NCBI RefSeq assembly: GCF_001949145.1 | Contig: NW_019091393.1 | Location: 1,128,761-1,163,283, forward strand | Length of the DNA: 34,523 bases | Source of the DNA: Acanthaster planci | Lineage: Eukaryota; Echinodermata; Asteroidea; Valvatida; Acanthasteridae | Direction of reading: 5' to 3' | In this document: positions 24,501 to 33,600 of the stretch, piece after piece | How positions within the stretch are numbered: the first letter of the stretch is position 1 | Layout: every line of letters starts with the position of its first letter | Made by a program: the position numbers and the translations under genes | The notes under the pieces: generated by a model | Databases searched by the model: none | Told to the model about the DNA's origin: nothing | What the model saw: the letters and a program-made list of their open reading frames with translations, nothing else

Positions 24501-26471
24501 CCAGCGATACAACAGATGACGCTTTGGCAGAGAAAGTCACTCAGCTACAATCACAGGTGAACACTTTGGTAAGTTCTATGTGCTGACTGAATTTAGACTT
24601 CGACATTTCTGCAAAAGTAGCGCTTTGTTTGTGTGGAATCAAGACAGACCGGTTAGGCCTGTGAATGGGGGATGCTTGTCGTCAGTGTACTATAACCAGT
24701 TGTTGGGCACTTGGCTTATTCACAGTTACAATAATGCTTTTACAAAATTTATTTATAGATGAGTAGCATTCATAGTCAGACACCCGATGGGGAGACCGGG
24801 CATCAGACATCAAATTCAACAACAAGTGATGTACCAACAGACTGGAGACGAGGCATCGAGTCTGATATCCAAGTCATTCAGAAACAACTAGATGAAGTAA
24901 GTTACACTCCTTGTCTAGTATTTACAAGTATGCCTTTGAGCCTTCCGTTTAGCAGAACCACAGTGAATTTACTGAACAGTAGTCTTGTTGCTGCATAGCA
25001 TTTCTAAACCGTTGCTCGCTTGTCCATTCTTCGTTGGAAGGAAGCACTCGTGATCTGTCCACAGATTTTCCTCTTTAAAATACCTGACACTAATGAAATC
25101 ATGCCTGACCCCATCTCCATTGCAGCTCAACCCCCGAGATCTGAACAACAATCTCCTGAATGAGAACACGACCCGCGGCATCCAGCAGCAGCTGGAGAGG
25201 GCGCTCTCCCTCTTCAAGGCGGAAAATCTGAAGTCGGTGGACGACGTGAAGCAAGACAACCAGGCAATCTGGGGCAGACTCTATCAGCAGCATGGTGATA
25301 TTACTGACATGCAGAAAGAGGTGGATGACCTACAAGTCAGGGTACAAGACCTGGAGAAGGACATGGGTAAGTGAGATGATGAATAGGCCAAACAACGTAG
25401 TTGCCAGGGTACCAGACCTGGACAGTTAGACTGGTAAGGGGGATAATGAATAGAATAAACAACTGATTATGGGGTACAAGACCTGGGTAATGAGCCAGGT
25501 AAGGGGACAATGAATTGCACAAACAAGCTAGAAGTCAGGGTGCTAGACCTGGAAAGGTATGTTGACAGCCGAAATCTCACAGTCTAGAAGAACCAAGAAT
25601 TTTTTTACCAGATAATAGTGATTAATTTTCCATGATTTTTCTTCCTGTAGGACATTCGCCAGGCCCAACATCTTCTCAGTCATCAGGTTGGTGACACTTT
25701 GAAATTTCATCTCTTTTTCCCAAACTTGTCCCGCATTCGCTAAAGAACCATTTTAGCCAAACTGTTTCCAACTTTGCAAAAACGAAGGCCGCATGGCTCC
25801 TGATTGTTTCAAGTCCAAATTATTCAAGTAATATGTGTCCCTGTCCACACTAGCCCCAACCAATAGAAACATTATGGATTTCTATAGATAGGGACTTTTC
25901 CCATGCTTTGTGTATAAAAGCTGGCTTTACATCTCTAAAATCATTTGTTAATAGTCATTGACCACAATAGTGTTTTATAGGGACAAAATGAATCAGCACT
26001 AACCTCTGACAGCAGCTATGTACATGCAAAAAGATCTTAATTTCTATAATTGTCACGACTGTTTTGTGTAGTGAGGCTTTCAACTGTATCAGAGTCATCT
26101 ACACAGCATTCAGTGACTCATGTCCACCAGCAGCCGATCACGATACCAGAGATATCAACAGTTGACGGTATGGTTCCATCATCATGAGCTAGAGTTTGTG
26201 TAGCTTCACATTCATTGCATAATTTTGATGGTTTGGTCATTGTTTTTGGATGACATTGTGTGTGTGTGGTTCTTTCTGTTTCACAGAGCTGGAAATGAAG
26301 TTTTTCATCATGGATGATAACGATGATGATTTGTTGTCCTATGCGGAGCTGAAGGATTTCTTTGGTCCTAATGCACCCCCCAAGGACCAGCTCATGCAAT
26401 TTGACAAGAACCTGGACGATAAGCTGAGCCTGGATGAATTGAAGACAGCTCTTGGTTTCCAAGAACAATAA
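15390..26471 (+). CDS. EFCAB14: EFCAB14 (EF-hand calcium-binding domain protein 14), complete, two alternative N-termini
   Basis: Form 1 uses exons 15390-15505 and 16094-16251; form 2 uses 19158-19339 and 19959-20107. Both can continue through 22263-22375, 22670-22774, 23621-23722, 24127-24273, 24386-24568, 24759-24896, 25126-25366, 25651-25686, 26072-26167 and 26287-26471. The frame stays open to TAA, giving 539 or 558 residues (human about 495). Form 2 begins MKKRKEL as human EFCAB14 does. Layout: basic N-terminus, one membrane helix followed by LD-rich heptads, a long Gln/Leu-rich coiled-coil stalk, a Ser/Thr/Pro linker, and two EF-hands at the C-terminus. Basic residues before the helix and NxS/T sites only after it suggest a type II protein with EF-hands outside the cytosol. 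The cellular role of the family is poorly known. Confidence 0.9.
16094..16251 (+). CDS. EFCAB14: EFCAB14 alternative exon B1: membrane segment of form 1
   Basis: Acceptor AATTTCAG, donor GTAAGT, phase 2 in and 1 out. Basic RRKVIVYKPKH leads into a ~22-residue hydrophobic helix (MLILVPIIIFICIAGGVAYF), then MENELDSMQGRIK, which parallels exon B2's LKQDLDELRLRIAK. Ends in the same phase as B2, so it can splice to 22263. Confidence 0.8.
16252..19157. other. Region between the two alternative 5' exon pairs; likely second promoter
   Basis: Intron for form 1 and upstream DNA for form 2. At 17180 ATGACG is followed directly by a strong donor, GTGAGT (17186). This looks like the end of a leader exon for form 2. 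If its ATG were used and spliced to 19089 it would be in frame with exon A2, adding 25 residues; initiation at 19158 is preferred because it matches the human start. Nothing else was recognised. Confidence 0.4.
19158..19339 (+). CDS. EFCAB14: EFCAB14 alternative exon A2: N-terminus of form 2
   Basis: MKKRKELDALLLNSMNGKKL parallels the first residues of human EFCAB14. Then a Ser/Asp-rich stretch with DNEEFFSP and basic RRLAIRK. Donor GTAAGT, phase 2, as in A1. The open frame extends upstream to 19089, just after an in-frame TAG that overlaps a possible acceptor. Confidence 0.85.
19959..20107 (+). CDS. EFCAB14: EFCAB14 alternative exon B2: membrane segment of form 2
   Basis: Acceptor TCTCCCCTCAG, donor GTGATC, phase 2 in and 1 out. 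Encodes ARWRACATG, a hydrophobic helix (LCMFVVMVACIVVTGGLVWM), then LKQDLDELRLRIAK. Very like the human membrane segment, which ends GLVWM and is followed by a similar K/E-D-L-D heptad. Confidence 0.88.
20108..22262. other. EFCAB14 intron with foldback element, otherwise nothing recognised
   Basis: Intron of about 2.2 kb. Apart from the foldback element at 20862-21103 and TACATGTA runs near 20633 and 21787, no exon with consistent phase and splice sites was seen. Confidence 0.6.
20862..21103. mobile_element. Foldback element carrying four copies of a 33-bp repeat
   Basis: Imperfect ~52-60 base inverted ends (GGAACATGGAGTAATGTAGT on the left; complement of ACTACATTATTCCATGTTCC on the right) enclose about four tandem 33-base units (ACTAGACCGAAGGCCCAGCG then GTATATGTATGTC). 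33 bases is 11 codons, so the array is open in several frames, but it shows no sign of being a gene. Confidence 0.8.
22263..22375 (+). CDS. EFCAB14: EFCAB14 shared exon 3, start of coiled-coil stalk
   Basis: Acceptor GTCGCAG, donor GTACAC. Begins in phase 1 and is completed to Val (after B2) or Leu (after B1). Encodes ESELKTSTEQALTVSALQQK and further heptads (IEHLQKL). Confidence 0.85.
22670..22774 (+). CDS. EFCAB14: EFCAB14 shared exon 4, coiled coil
   Basis: 35 codons, phase 0 both sides, donor GTAAAG. Contains an N-glycosylation sequon (NAT) and heptads LRSSLAAVKQEF. Confidence 0.82.
23621..23722 (+). CDS. EFCAB14: EFCAB14 shared exon 5, Gln-rich coiled coil
   Basis: 34 codons, phase 0 both sides, acceptor TTGGACAG, donor GTGTAG (weak). 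Encodes IGSALQGVQSLQTQHTQQID, then LTNSLQQLQ, regular heptads. Confidence 0.8.
24127..24273 (+). CDS. EFCAB14: EFCAB14 shared exon 6
   Basis: 49 codons, phase 0, acceptor after a T-run (TTACAG), donor GTTGGC (weak). Coiled coil with sequon NVS, a Pro/Ser hinge (SVPTPKPSDPASD), then VGKVIQSLQQ. Confidence 0.8.
24386..24568 (+). CDS. EFCAB14: EFCAB14 shared exon 7
   Basis: 61 codons, phase 0, weak acceptor GATGATTAG, strong donor GTAAGT. Contains sequon NTT, ALMPRIVALE, then heptads LAEKVTQLQSQVNTL. Confidence 0.8.
24759..24896 (+). CDS. EFCAB14: EFCAB14 shared exon 8
   Basis: 46 codons, phase 0, acceptor TTTATAG, donor GTAAGT. Polar Ser/Thr linker with sequon NST, ending in DIQVIQKQLDE, a return to coiled coil. 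Confidence 0.8.
25126..25366 (+). CDS. EFCAB14: EFCAB14 shared exon 9, main coiled coil
   Basis: 80 codons, phase 0 in and 1 out, acceptor TTGCAG, donor GTAAGT. Long heptads (IQQQLERALSLFKAEN; EVDDLQVRVQDLEKDM) and sequon NTT. GC-richer than its neighbours. Its last ~30 bases are the first unit of a tandem repeat that continues into the intron. Confidence 0.87.
25335..25562 (+). repeat. Degenerate ~66-bp tandem repeat spanning the end of exon 9 and its intron
   Basis: The GACCTGG core recurs at 25348, 25415, 25480 and 25546 (steps of 67, 65 and 66). Each of the first three units carries AGGGTAC-AGACCTGG, then a GGTAAG donor-like site, then AATGAAT and CAAAC. Unit 1 includes the coding end and the used donor of exon 9. 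Confidence 0.75.
25651..25686 (+). CDS. EFCAB14: EFCAB14 shared micro-exon 10
   Basis: 36 bases, phase 1 in and out, acceptor CTTCCTGTAG, donor GTTGGT (weak). Encodes HSPGPTSSQSS, a Ser/Pro linker. Skipping it would keep the frame, so it could be a cassette exon. Confidence 0.65.
26072..26167 (+). CDS. EFCAB14: EFCAB14 shared exon 11, linker before EF-hands
   Basis: 96 bases, phase 1 in and out, acceptor TTTTGTGTAG, donor GTATGG. Encodes a Ser/Thr/His-rich linker ending PITIPEISTVD, similar in place and style to the RPISLPGVSS linker of human EFCAB14. Confidence 0.78.
26287..26471 (+). CDS. EFCAB14: EFCAB14 last coding exon, two EF-hands
   Basis: Acceptor TTTCACAG; stop TAA 26469-26471. Loop 1 is DDNDDDLLSYAE and loop 2 is DKNLDDKLSLDE, each with D/N at 1, 3 and 5, S at 9 and E at 12, so both could bind calcium. 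Position 6 is Asp instead of the usual Gly in both. The protein ends seven residues after the LKTAL helix, as in the family. Confidence 0.92.
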
Positions 26472-26595
26472 GTGCTGCTTTTGCAAGTAACTCCCAAGTT
26501 TTCCTTCATGTGCGGTTTAAGTCTGTGTGGAGACAAGGCGACTGAATTTACTTGGACAGGCTTTTTATGAGTTGTGCCAAGCAGTGTTGTAATTT

Positions 26596-26812
26596 AGACC
26601 ATTTAAGACCATCACAAAACCCCATAAGACCATCACAAGACCCCATAAGACCATCACAAGACCCCATAAGACCATCACAAGAGCCCATCAGACCATCACA
26701 AGACCCCATAAGACCATCACAAAGACCCCATAAGACCATCACAAGATCCCATAAGACCTTTTCAAGACCCCATAAGACCATCACAAAGACCCCATAAGAC
26801 CATCACAAGACC
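26596..26812 (+). repeat. 21-22 bp minisatellite in the EFCAB14 3' flank
   Basis: About ten copies of ACCATCACAAGACCCCATAAG, some with one extra A. Starts about 125 bases after the stop codon, so it is probably inside the 3' untranslated region. Confidence 0.9.
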
Positions 26813-27756
26813 TTCAGTCTAAATTCAAGTCACAAGCTATTCAAATGAACTGCAACAGAAGCATTTCTTTGTCTCACTGTTCGCCTTGTGACTTGTCTTA
26901 TGATGGTCTCAAATACAAAACTGTGGTGCCAAGCAATGCTGAAGACAGTGCTGTTGCTAGAATTCTGCGAGATGAAACCGTCACCTTCTGAAATCTTTGT
27001 TTCAAGACGAGCAGAAACGTAAGTGCTGGTTGGTTCGTGTTCTGGTGATTGTAGTCATATTTCTTGAGGACAAAGTGTAAATGCTATTTTGAAAAGCAAA
27101 TTTGAAAAGTAGGTGGGAACAAGGAAGTAACAGAGTCAAGTTTCAATATTTGTCAAACTTTTTTGACATTTGTGCGAAGAAGGTTGATTGCCAGAAGTCG
27201 TGTGACATCCTTTGCCCAGATTGGTATTCTGCATCTTTTGGACAGATACTATGTTGATATGCAAAGGTGATCTATTTCGAAAACTGGACCTTTTAAAAAT
27301 CTTGTTTCGTTTTTGGTGTAATTTTTATTCTATTCAACCTGGAGCAGAACTTTTTCCACAAAAAAAAAGAAAAAAAAAACAAACTTTGTTCATTTTGAAG
27401 TAGAGAAGTTACAGGAGGGTGTATTTGTGAATTGTTAGGAACTTTTGCAGACAAAGATTGTAGGCAACTCTACTAAATGACTAAAAACAACCCACCCCCA
27501 ATTTGAATTCTTTCTTCCGCTTTCTTTAGTGATGCAAATTAGAGCCTGTCTTCCTTTGATCTGTGTTCTCTTCAGTGAAAATGTCAACGTAAAAAGTAGG
27601 CAACAATAAAACAAAATTGGATGTGCATTTTACACTTGTCACTTAGGTAACCATGTAGTCTTCCATTAATCAATCATATCTGTTTTTATATGTAAGTGCA
27701 TAAATATTCATGTTAATCAGCTTTTTCTTGGATTCTTTTCTTTAGAATAATAGTGC

Positions 27757-27804
27757 AACTGGTTACAACTGGTTAGAACCAGTTCAAACTGGTAAGAACC
27801 AGTT
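27757..27804. promoter_or_regulatory. Five AACTGGTT-type sites at exact 10-bp spacing
   Basis: AACTGGTT at 27757 and 27767, AACCAGTT at 27777 and 27797, AACTGGTA at 27787. Orientation runs forward, forward, reverse, forward, reverse. The 8-mer resembles Grainyhead-like (AACYGGTT) and Myb (AACNG) sites. Function is inferred only. Confidence 0.4.
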
Positions 27805-29013
27805 TGAGGAACAATACATCTATTAATCCAGTATCTGACATGCAGCTTTTAGATCAGTTCAAAGTCTGCTATCATGTTCCATCCGGAACAAACGAGATCA
27901 GTCTGGTTGTAGCCAGCTATCAGTCGGTCATTTCTGTGTACAATGCAATTTTTCATGAAGACAAAAAAACTGCCGTGAGTGGGCTGGGTGCAGACATACA
28001 CTCCCTCCCACCATTCCCTTAGCCCCTCCCACTTTTTCGAAATCAACCATGCACAAAAATTTTTCCACAATTTGTAAAAATGTCAAAACATGCCGTTACA
28101 AGTATTTAACATGTATGCATTAACAAGTGAACAATTTACAAAGTTCAACAATTTACAAAATAACTATTTTCCTCCAATAGGAACCTGTTGCCATATGTAC
28201 ATATACTGTACATATATATTAACAAATGGATTTATTGTTTTGAAAATGAGTAAAATAGACAAGTAACAGTACTGTTGAGTAAATAACATTAAAATAAGTT
28301 TCATTTGTTGAAGATTCCCATGCTGGATAGAATTGCTAGCAGAGACAGAAAGGCCTTATAGAACATGCTGATTTTACCAGTCGCACTGCAGTTGACTAAA
28401 TGCTGGCTAACTTCATTCTCTGCTTGTAAACTTCTAACTTCAGTCAAGCCTGGTTTTGTCTTCCTCCTAATCCCATGGACATCCTTCCCAAATCCTCTAA
28501 AATCCTTTGTGCAGGAAACCAATGGCACATTCTTGACCCATCAACTTTCAAAGGGCATCAAGCTACATGTAAATAGTGGTTTGGCTCCATCTTCCTCAAT
28601 CCTACAGTTGTCTAAACCTGATTGAGTTTAAAGGATCTGGGAAGGCCGGAGTTATAATCTGACAAAAGGCATTGATCAGAACATCTGATCTTGCTACCAC
28701 TGTTTGCCATGATACCAAGGTCCATGCCATCAAAGTCATGTGGCAGGTCATGTGATTGGCACATGATCAGTCATATTAGAATTTTGTTTATCTGCAGTAA
28801 CATTAGGTTGTTCTCGTGTGTACATGTACTTGTTTTGTTTGTGCTTTTGAAAGTTTACTTTTTTTCTATAATGGATGCTGTTAGACATATTAAAAAAAGT
28901 AATTGTCAGGGTAACTTGGAAGGTTGAAGTTTGAGAGTATCATTGTTCTGTTTCTTTATAAAAGCTGCATGATTGGCTACAAAATTCACCTCTTTGTAAA
29001 GGCGGGCATAACC

Positions 29014-29071
29014 TTAACCCTAACAGTCCTCAATCCTTCACCTGTTGGAGGACTGAGGACTGTTAGGGTTA
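29014..29071 (-). mobile_element. 58-bp hairpin element with TTAACCCTAAC end, copy 2 (inverted)
   Basis: Reverse complement matches 55 of 58 bases of the copy at 12125-12182, including both arms and the loop. It lies in the region between the two 3' ends. Confidence 0.75.
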
Positions 29072-30587
29072 CGAAGAGGAGTTTTAATCCTCATGCACGC
29101 TCTTACCCACAGGAAATGTTGCCACTTGTTTGGTCCAAGGAACCATTGTCCGAGATTGTGTTGCAAAATTTTGCCATTGTGTTGAGACCCGTGTATTAGG
29201 TATAAGCATTATGTAAACAATAATTGGCTCTGTACTGTATTGTATATAACACACATACGCAGACATGTAAAAAAAGGGTGTTTTGAATCATGTAAATGTA
29301 ATTTTTGTTAAATATTAATGACCATTATTAAACCATGAGTGAATTCAAGTTGTGTCACAATTTGCCTTGCTTTCTGCTGGTTGGTAGAGGTGATGGAAAG
29401 ATGGTAAATGCAGAACAGCCATCGAGTTGCTGAACAACAACTTCTGTTACAAAATCTTTCACTCACAATCTGATTTGTGTTGTGATTCGGAGATAAACTG
29501 GGCTGATTTTTACCCCTAGAATGGCAGAATAGTACTCTGAAATTAAATATGGGTTGTAAAATTAGGACTGAATTGATAATGGAGTTCAGAGTTATTTTTC
29601 AAAGGCTTCACATACTAGAATCTGTTGGGATCGTACACTTTGTGGCAAATAATTTTTGTCAGTTTACACAAGTTCAACTTACCAGGTTTATGTACGCAAA
29701 AACAATGCGACAAAGTAATTTCAAGATGCAATCTCTGTGCATCTGGAAAATGTTTATTTCATTTGAACAAATTATGCAGGTCTCAAAATATTTACAATCT
29801 CTTTACAAAAATCTGAAATGGTTGAGAGGTGTTTGCAGTTATTTACTACGACCATTCTATTACCGATATTTCATATTTCAAATAAATTTTGGAAAATGTA
29901 TATAAGTAAAGATGGGTTAATGCTTAGGGGTAAAAAAATCTAAACACGTATGCTGAAGCGTTAACTCTAATTCCTAATGTTCTTAGCTGCTCTTTCCTTT
30001 TTTTCAGGCAAATTTCTTTTTCATATAATGTAGGAATAACACTGAGAAAGTAGAAGTAAGTTCTTTTTTTTTCATTTTGCATTAACTCATCAACTTGTTT
30101 CAATCTGATCTGAATTGAAGCTGTGTTTGAGTGGAAACTTCTGGCAAAATGAAACCTACAAATCCTCATCTTTGGCGTGGTCTACTTGATATGGTGCTAC
30201 CTAACAGAGTACACATCATTCATTAAAGCAAATCTGTTCTTGTCGCTGTTCATGCCGTAGCAGACAGAGCAAAGACTGAAATGTCTCGGAACCAACAACT
30301 TAAATTTCTGACTGTTTTTAAACTTTTAACCCTAACTAGTGATATTTCTTTCAGGGCTCAATCCTCCAAACGCATTCCAGAGCAGAATGCAATGATAGTT
30401 TCCTGATTACGTGTACTTTCAAGACGCTGAGTGCGATGTTGAGGATCGATGACTGGGATCTACCTCCCTCGATCCTGCAAAATCCTCCAAAAACTAGAAC
30501 CTTCAAAATTCTATTTTGAAGGGCTTCTGAAGGGGATGGACCAATTTATGAGTTCAACTTGGTAACATCAGAATGGAGGTCTTCATT

Positions 30588-30659
30588 TCAAAGGTAAATT
30601 CTCCTTAACTGTCCAGGGGAGGTGATCATGTTGCACTGTGGACACAGCTTCTTGGCTCC
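30588..30659 (-). CDS. RNF220: RNF220 last exon, end of RING and C-terminus
   Basis: 72 bases ending in TGA (30590-30588). Acceptor CCTCTCAG. Encodes GAKKLCPQCNMITSPGQLRR then IYL; the last C-x2-C completes the RING and the LRRIYL end is the same as in human. Confidence 0.95.
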   Translation of the reverse strand, partial: GAKKLCPQCNMITSPGQLRRIYL

Positions 30660-33600
30660 CTGAGAGGTAAATATACACAAACAATGCTGTAGATAGATGA
30701 CAGAAGATACATGGCAAAATTTACCAGATTTTTACACTTTAGATATTGAAGCAAGCTAATCCATTTTTCAGAAACCTCAAGATTCATGTAATATTACGCA
30801 TTGTCATACCTCTGTCTTGAATACTGTATTTCCACTGTTTGATATCAATCAAATGACTGGGTGACAAATACGCATGTCACCCTCACCAATTGATATCACA
30901 TTGTAATATTACAGACTAGTTACTACCCCCCAGTCCAAACCACAGTCCAAACCGCAGAGCAGGGACCGGTAACCAGACTATTCATGGATACCTCTGCTAT
31001 TTTCACCTTACAGTTGATTACAGTAAACTCTAGTGGCAGCAGCAAACTGGCGCTGCAATACAATTAAGCATTGGAGCGCAGCGAGTTTTTGTCGACAGTT
31101 GAAGCTTGTTTCCTTCCATAAGTTCCCTAACATAGAAACTCAGGGATGCATAGCACCTCAGGCACAATTAATCCCTTGGTGTTAAAACATCATGTCCCAC
31201 ATCACGGCAGTCGATGACTATTAACTCTCTCTGCTGTTAAGGTGATAATTACGGTTCACAAAGTTGATGTGTGTTTTCCTTTATGAAGATTTGGACTCAA
31301 CTTACCAATGTCCTTAGCCAGCACTGCTGACAGTGAACGTGCCAACACTGGATGGACACCAGGGGAACGCTAAATGGTTCCTGTGGGGGTGAAAAGAATC
31401 CATAGGTAGCTTTTGCTTGGTTTTTCACACAATAGTTTGCCCTTTGAATAAGACAACATGATCTTCCAGCAATGTCTGGTCAATGTCTTGCATGAGTCTG
31501 TAACAGAAAAAAGTTGTGGTAGAGGGACTTGGGTTGGATTTGAACCCGCATCAGCCAGCTTGCAAGTGCAGATGTTGCACCACTCAAAAAGCAAGAGCTC
31601 CACATCAGAGGGAGGGGCTAATGCTGTCTCAACCCCTCCATAATTCCCTACCCATAACTACGACTCACCATACATATAAGGCATTTGATTCGGACGGCTG
31701 CGGCAGAGTCTAGTTGTTCCTGTAACTCTTGTATTCTGGCCTTCAGACACTCCACGACAGTGTCAGACCTGGCTGAGGCAATGCCCTCAGTCCTTAAAAA
31801 GAAAAGGAAAGAAGTGGCTTCAGGCCATGAATTTAATCACTGAATAATTTCCACAGACTTGAGTTAAAGGACCGCAGTTGTACCCTTCTTTAGTACCTGT
31901 GTGGTTTGGTGTCGCTAGGCACGTGACTTGTTGAAGGTAGCCAGGGATCTGGAAATCAAGTAAAAAAGATGAGGACTAAATTTCCAAATCATTAATCTAA
32001 ACTATGTGCAGACTGAAAGGATCTAATGATGCCATCCCACATCAGGTAGAAAATAACACCATCGGTTCTTTTTACAAGTTTGTCATTTTTATTTAGAAAC
32101 ACTTTTAACCCAATTCTTTGTAAACACGCCTATAAAGGCAAACTTGTTTTTGTCTATTTCCGAATGAACGAGACGGCATATCTTCCTTCATTTAAGCATC
32201 ACAAATGAGTTGGGAGAGAAATAAACAAAGCTTTTTTTAAATCCTGACCTGGAGCTGAACCTGGCGGGCTGGCTCTCTCGTCACTGCTGTGCAGGAAAAA
32301 AGACGGAATACAGACCTGAGAATGTAACTCTGCTGATCCACTCTACTGACATCATTACACAGCCACATTTCCAATGCAATGAATAGCTCTTAAATGGTTT
32401 CTGGGGACTGGCAGTCTGATATGTTGGTTCGGTGCAACAAGATCTTCAATGCCATCAACGAATCTCTAGACAAGTATTTTCAGGAATTATTTATACCAAC
32501 ACTGATCAGGGGTAACGTTACTTTGCTGTGATCTTCTAGTTGACATATAAATAAGTGTCATACCCAACGACGGCATCTCGTAGAGCCTGGCGCTGTTTGT
32601 CTTCCGCCGAGTCGTCTGACGGGCAAGGAATGATGTCGACCTCGGTGAACTGTTCAGGGCCGTATTCTGCGGTGTCGTCGTCATCCACGTTGAGTTCCGT
32701 GTCGCACTCTGCCTCCTTGCGACCCACTTCAAAGCCAGCCTCTGGACAGAGGGCAAAGGAGGGTGGACTTGGAGCACTGATACTCTGTGCATTATGTCAT
32801 TTCAAAACAAGGTGTTGGACTTTGAGGATTGCGAGAGGCTAGCATGAACATCCTTTGCCCTACCTCTGAACCTGGAGTCTAGCATGGACGTCGCTCGGAC
32901 TCTGGTCTGGCCGCACCAGGTGTACTCCTCAAAGTCGTCATCCTCACCATCAACGTTCACTTCTTCCTCTACATCCTCCTGACTCGGGTTAACCTTTTCA
33001 TCAGCAAGGACAAGAAACTAAGATGGCATTCATTGTCACATGATTAACAAGTTCTATAGCTGACACAGTATCACAAAGACCAACATGACAGGTGCGAGCA
33101 GCCTTGCAGGTTTCCAAGATTTCACTGTTTGCCAGATGCCATGGTGATTCTTCCTTCCCTGAGACCTGATTGGCTGGGATTACAAGAAACATAGGAAAGG
33201 CATACCCTACCTAACCTTGGCATGCATGCTGACCTCTGATTTGATGTCTAAGACAGTAGCAGTGTTTAGACTAAGACTGTGTCTACATCAATTGGTTGCG
33301 GCTGCCAGTAAAACACACCTCTATGGAAAGTGGCCACAAGCCAAAAGCCAGTGACTTCCATTGACTCATGTATTATTTCAAGCCCTAGCCAAAACATAGC
33401 AGCAACATTTGGCTCAGCAGCCAACCAACCAGGTTACCCGCTTAAATGTTATCTAAACTCACTGATTTGTAACTAGTTCCCAGCAGACTTAGCAGCCAAG
33501 TTTTGCCAGACAGCATTTGGCTGCTTGATAGCTCCTTTAAACTGGGCCTAGACAGGTGTTCGCTAGTACCCAAGCTCTATCCTGGGGTGCTCTATCCTGA

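Larger units (their letters stand above)
26472..30587. other. Convergent 3' flanks of EFCAB14 and RNF220
   Basis: About 4.1 kb without an accepted coding exon. It should hold both 3' untranslated regions. Candidate poly(A) signals are AATAAA at 27605 and 29881 on the plus strand and TTTATT (AATAAA on minus) at 29753. It also holds a 21-bp minisatellite, a phased AACTGGTT cluster and an inverted copy of the hairpin element. Confidence 0.5.

Noticed and set aside
26548-26797. Open frames of RPSQDPI or GLMGSCD repeats on both strands.
   Set aside because: Translations of the 21-bp minisatellite, downstream of the EFCAB14 stop codon.
28301-28625. Overlapping open frames on both strands in the 3' flank region.
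   Set aside because: No splice-site support, no recognised family, and low-complexity hydrophobic content; likely chance.
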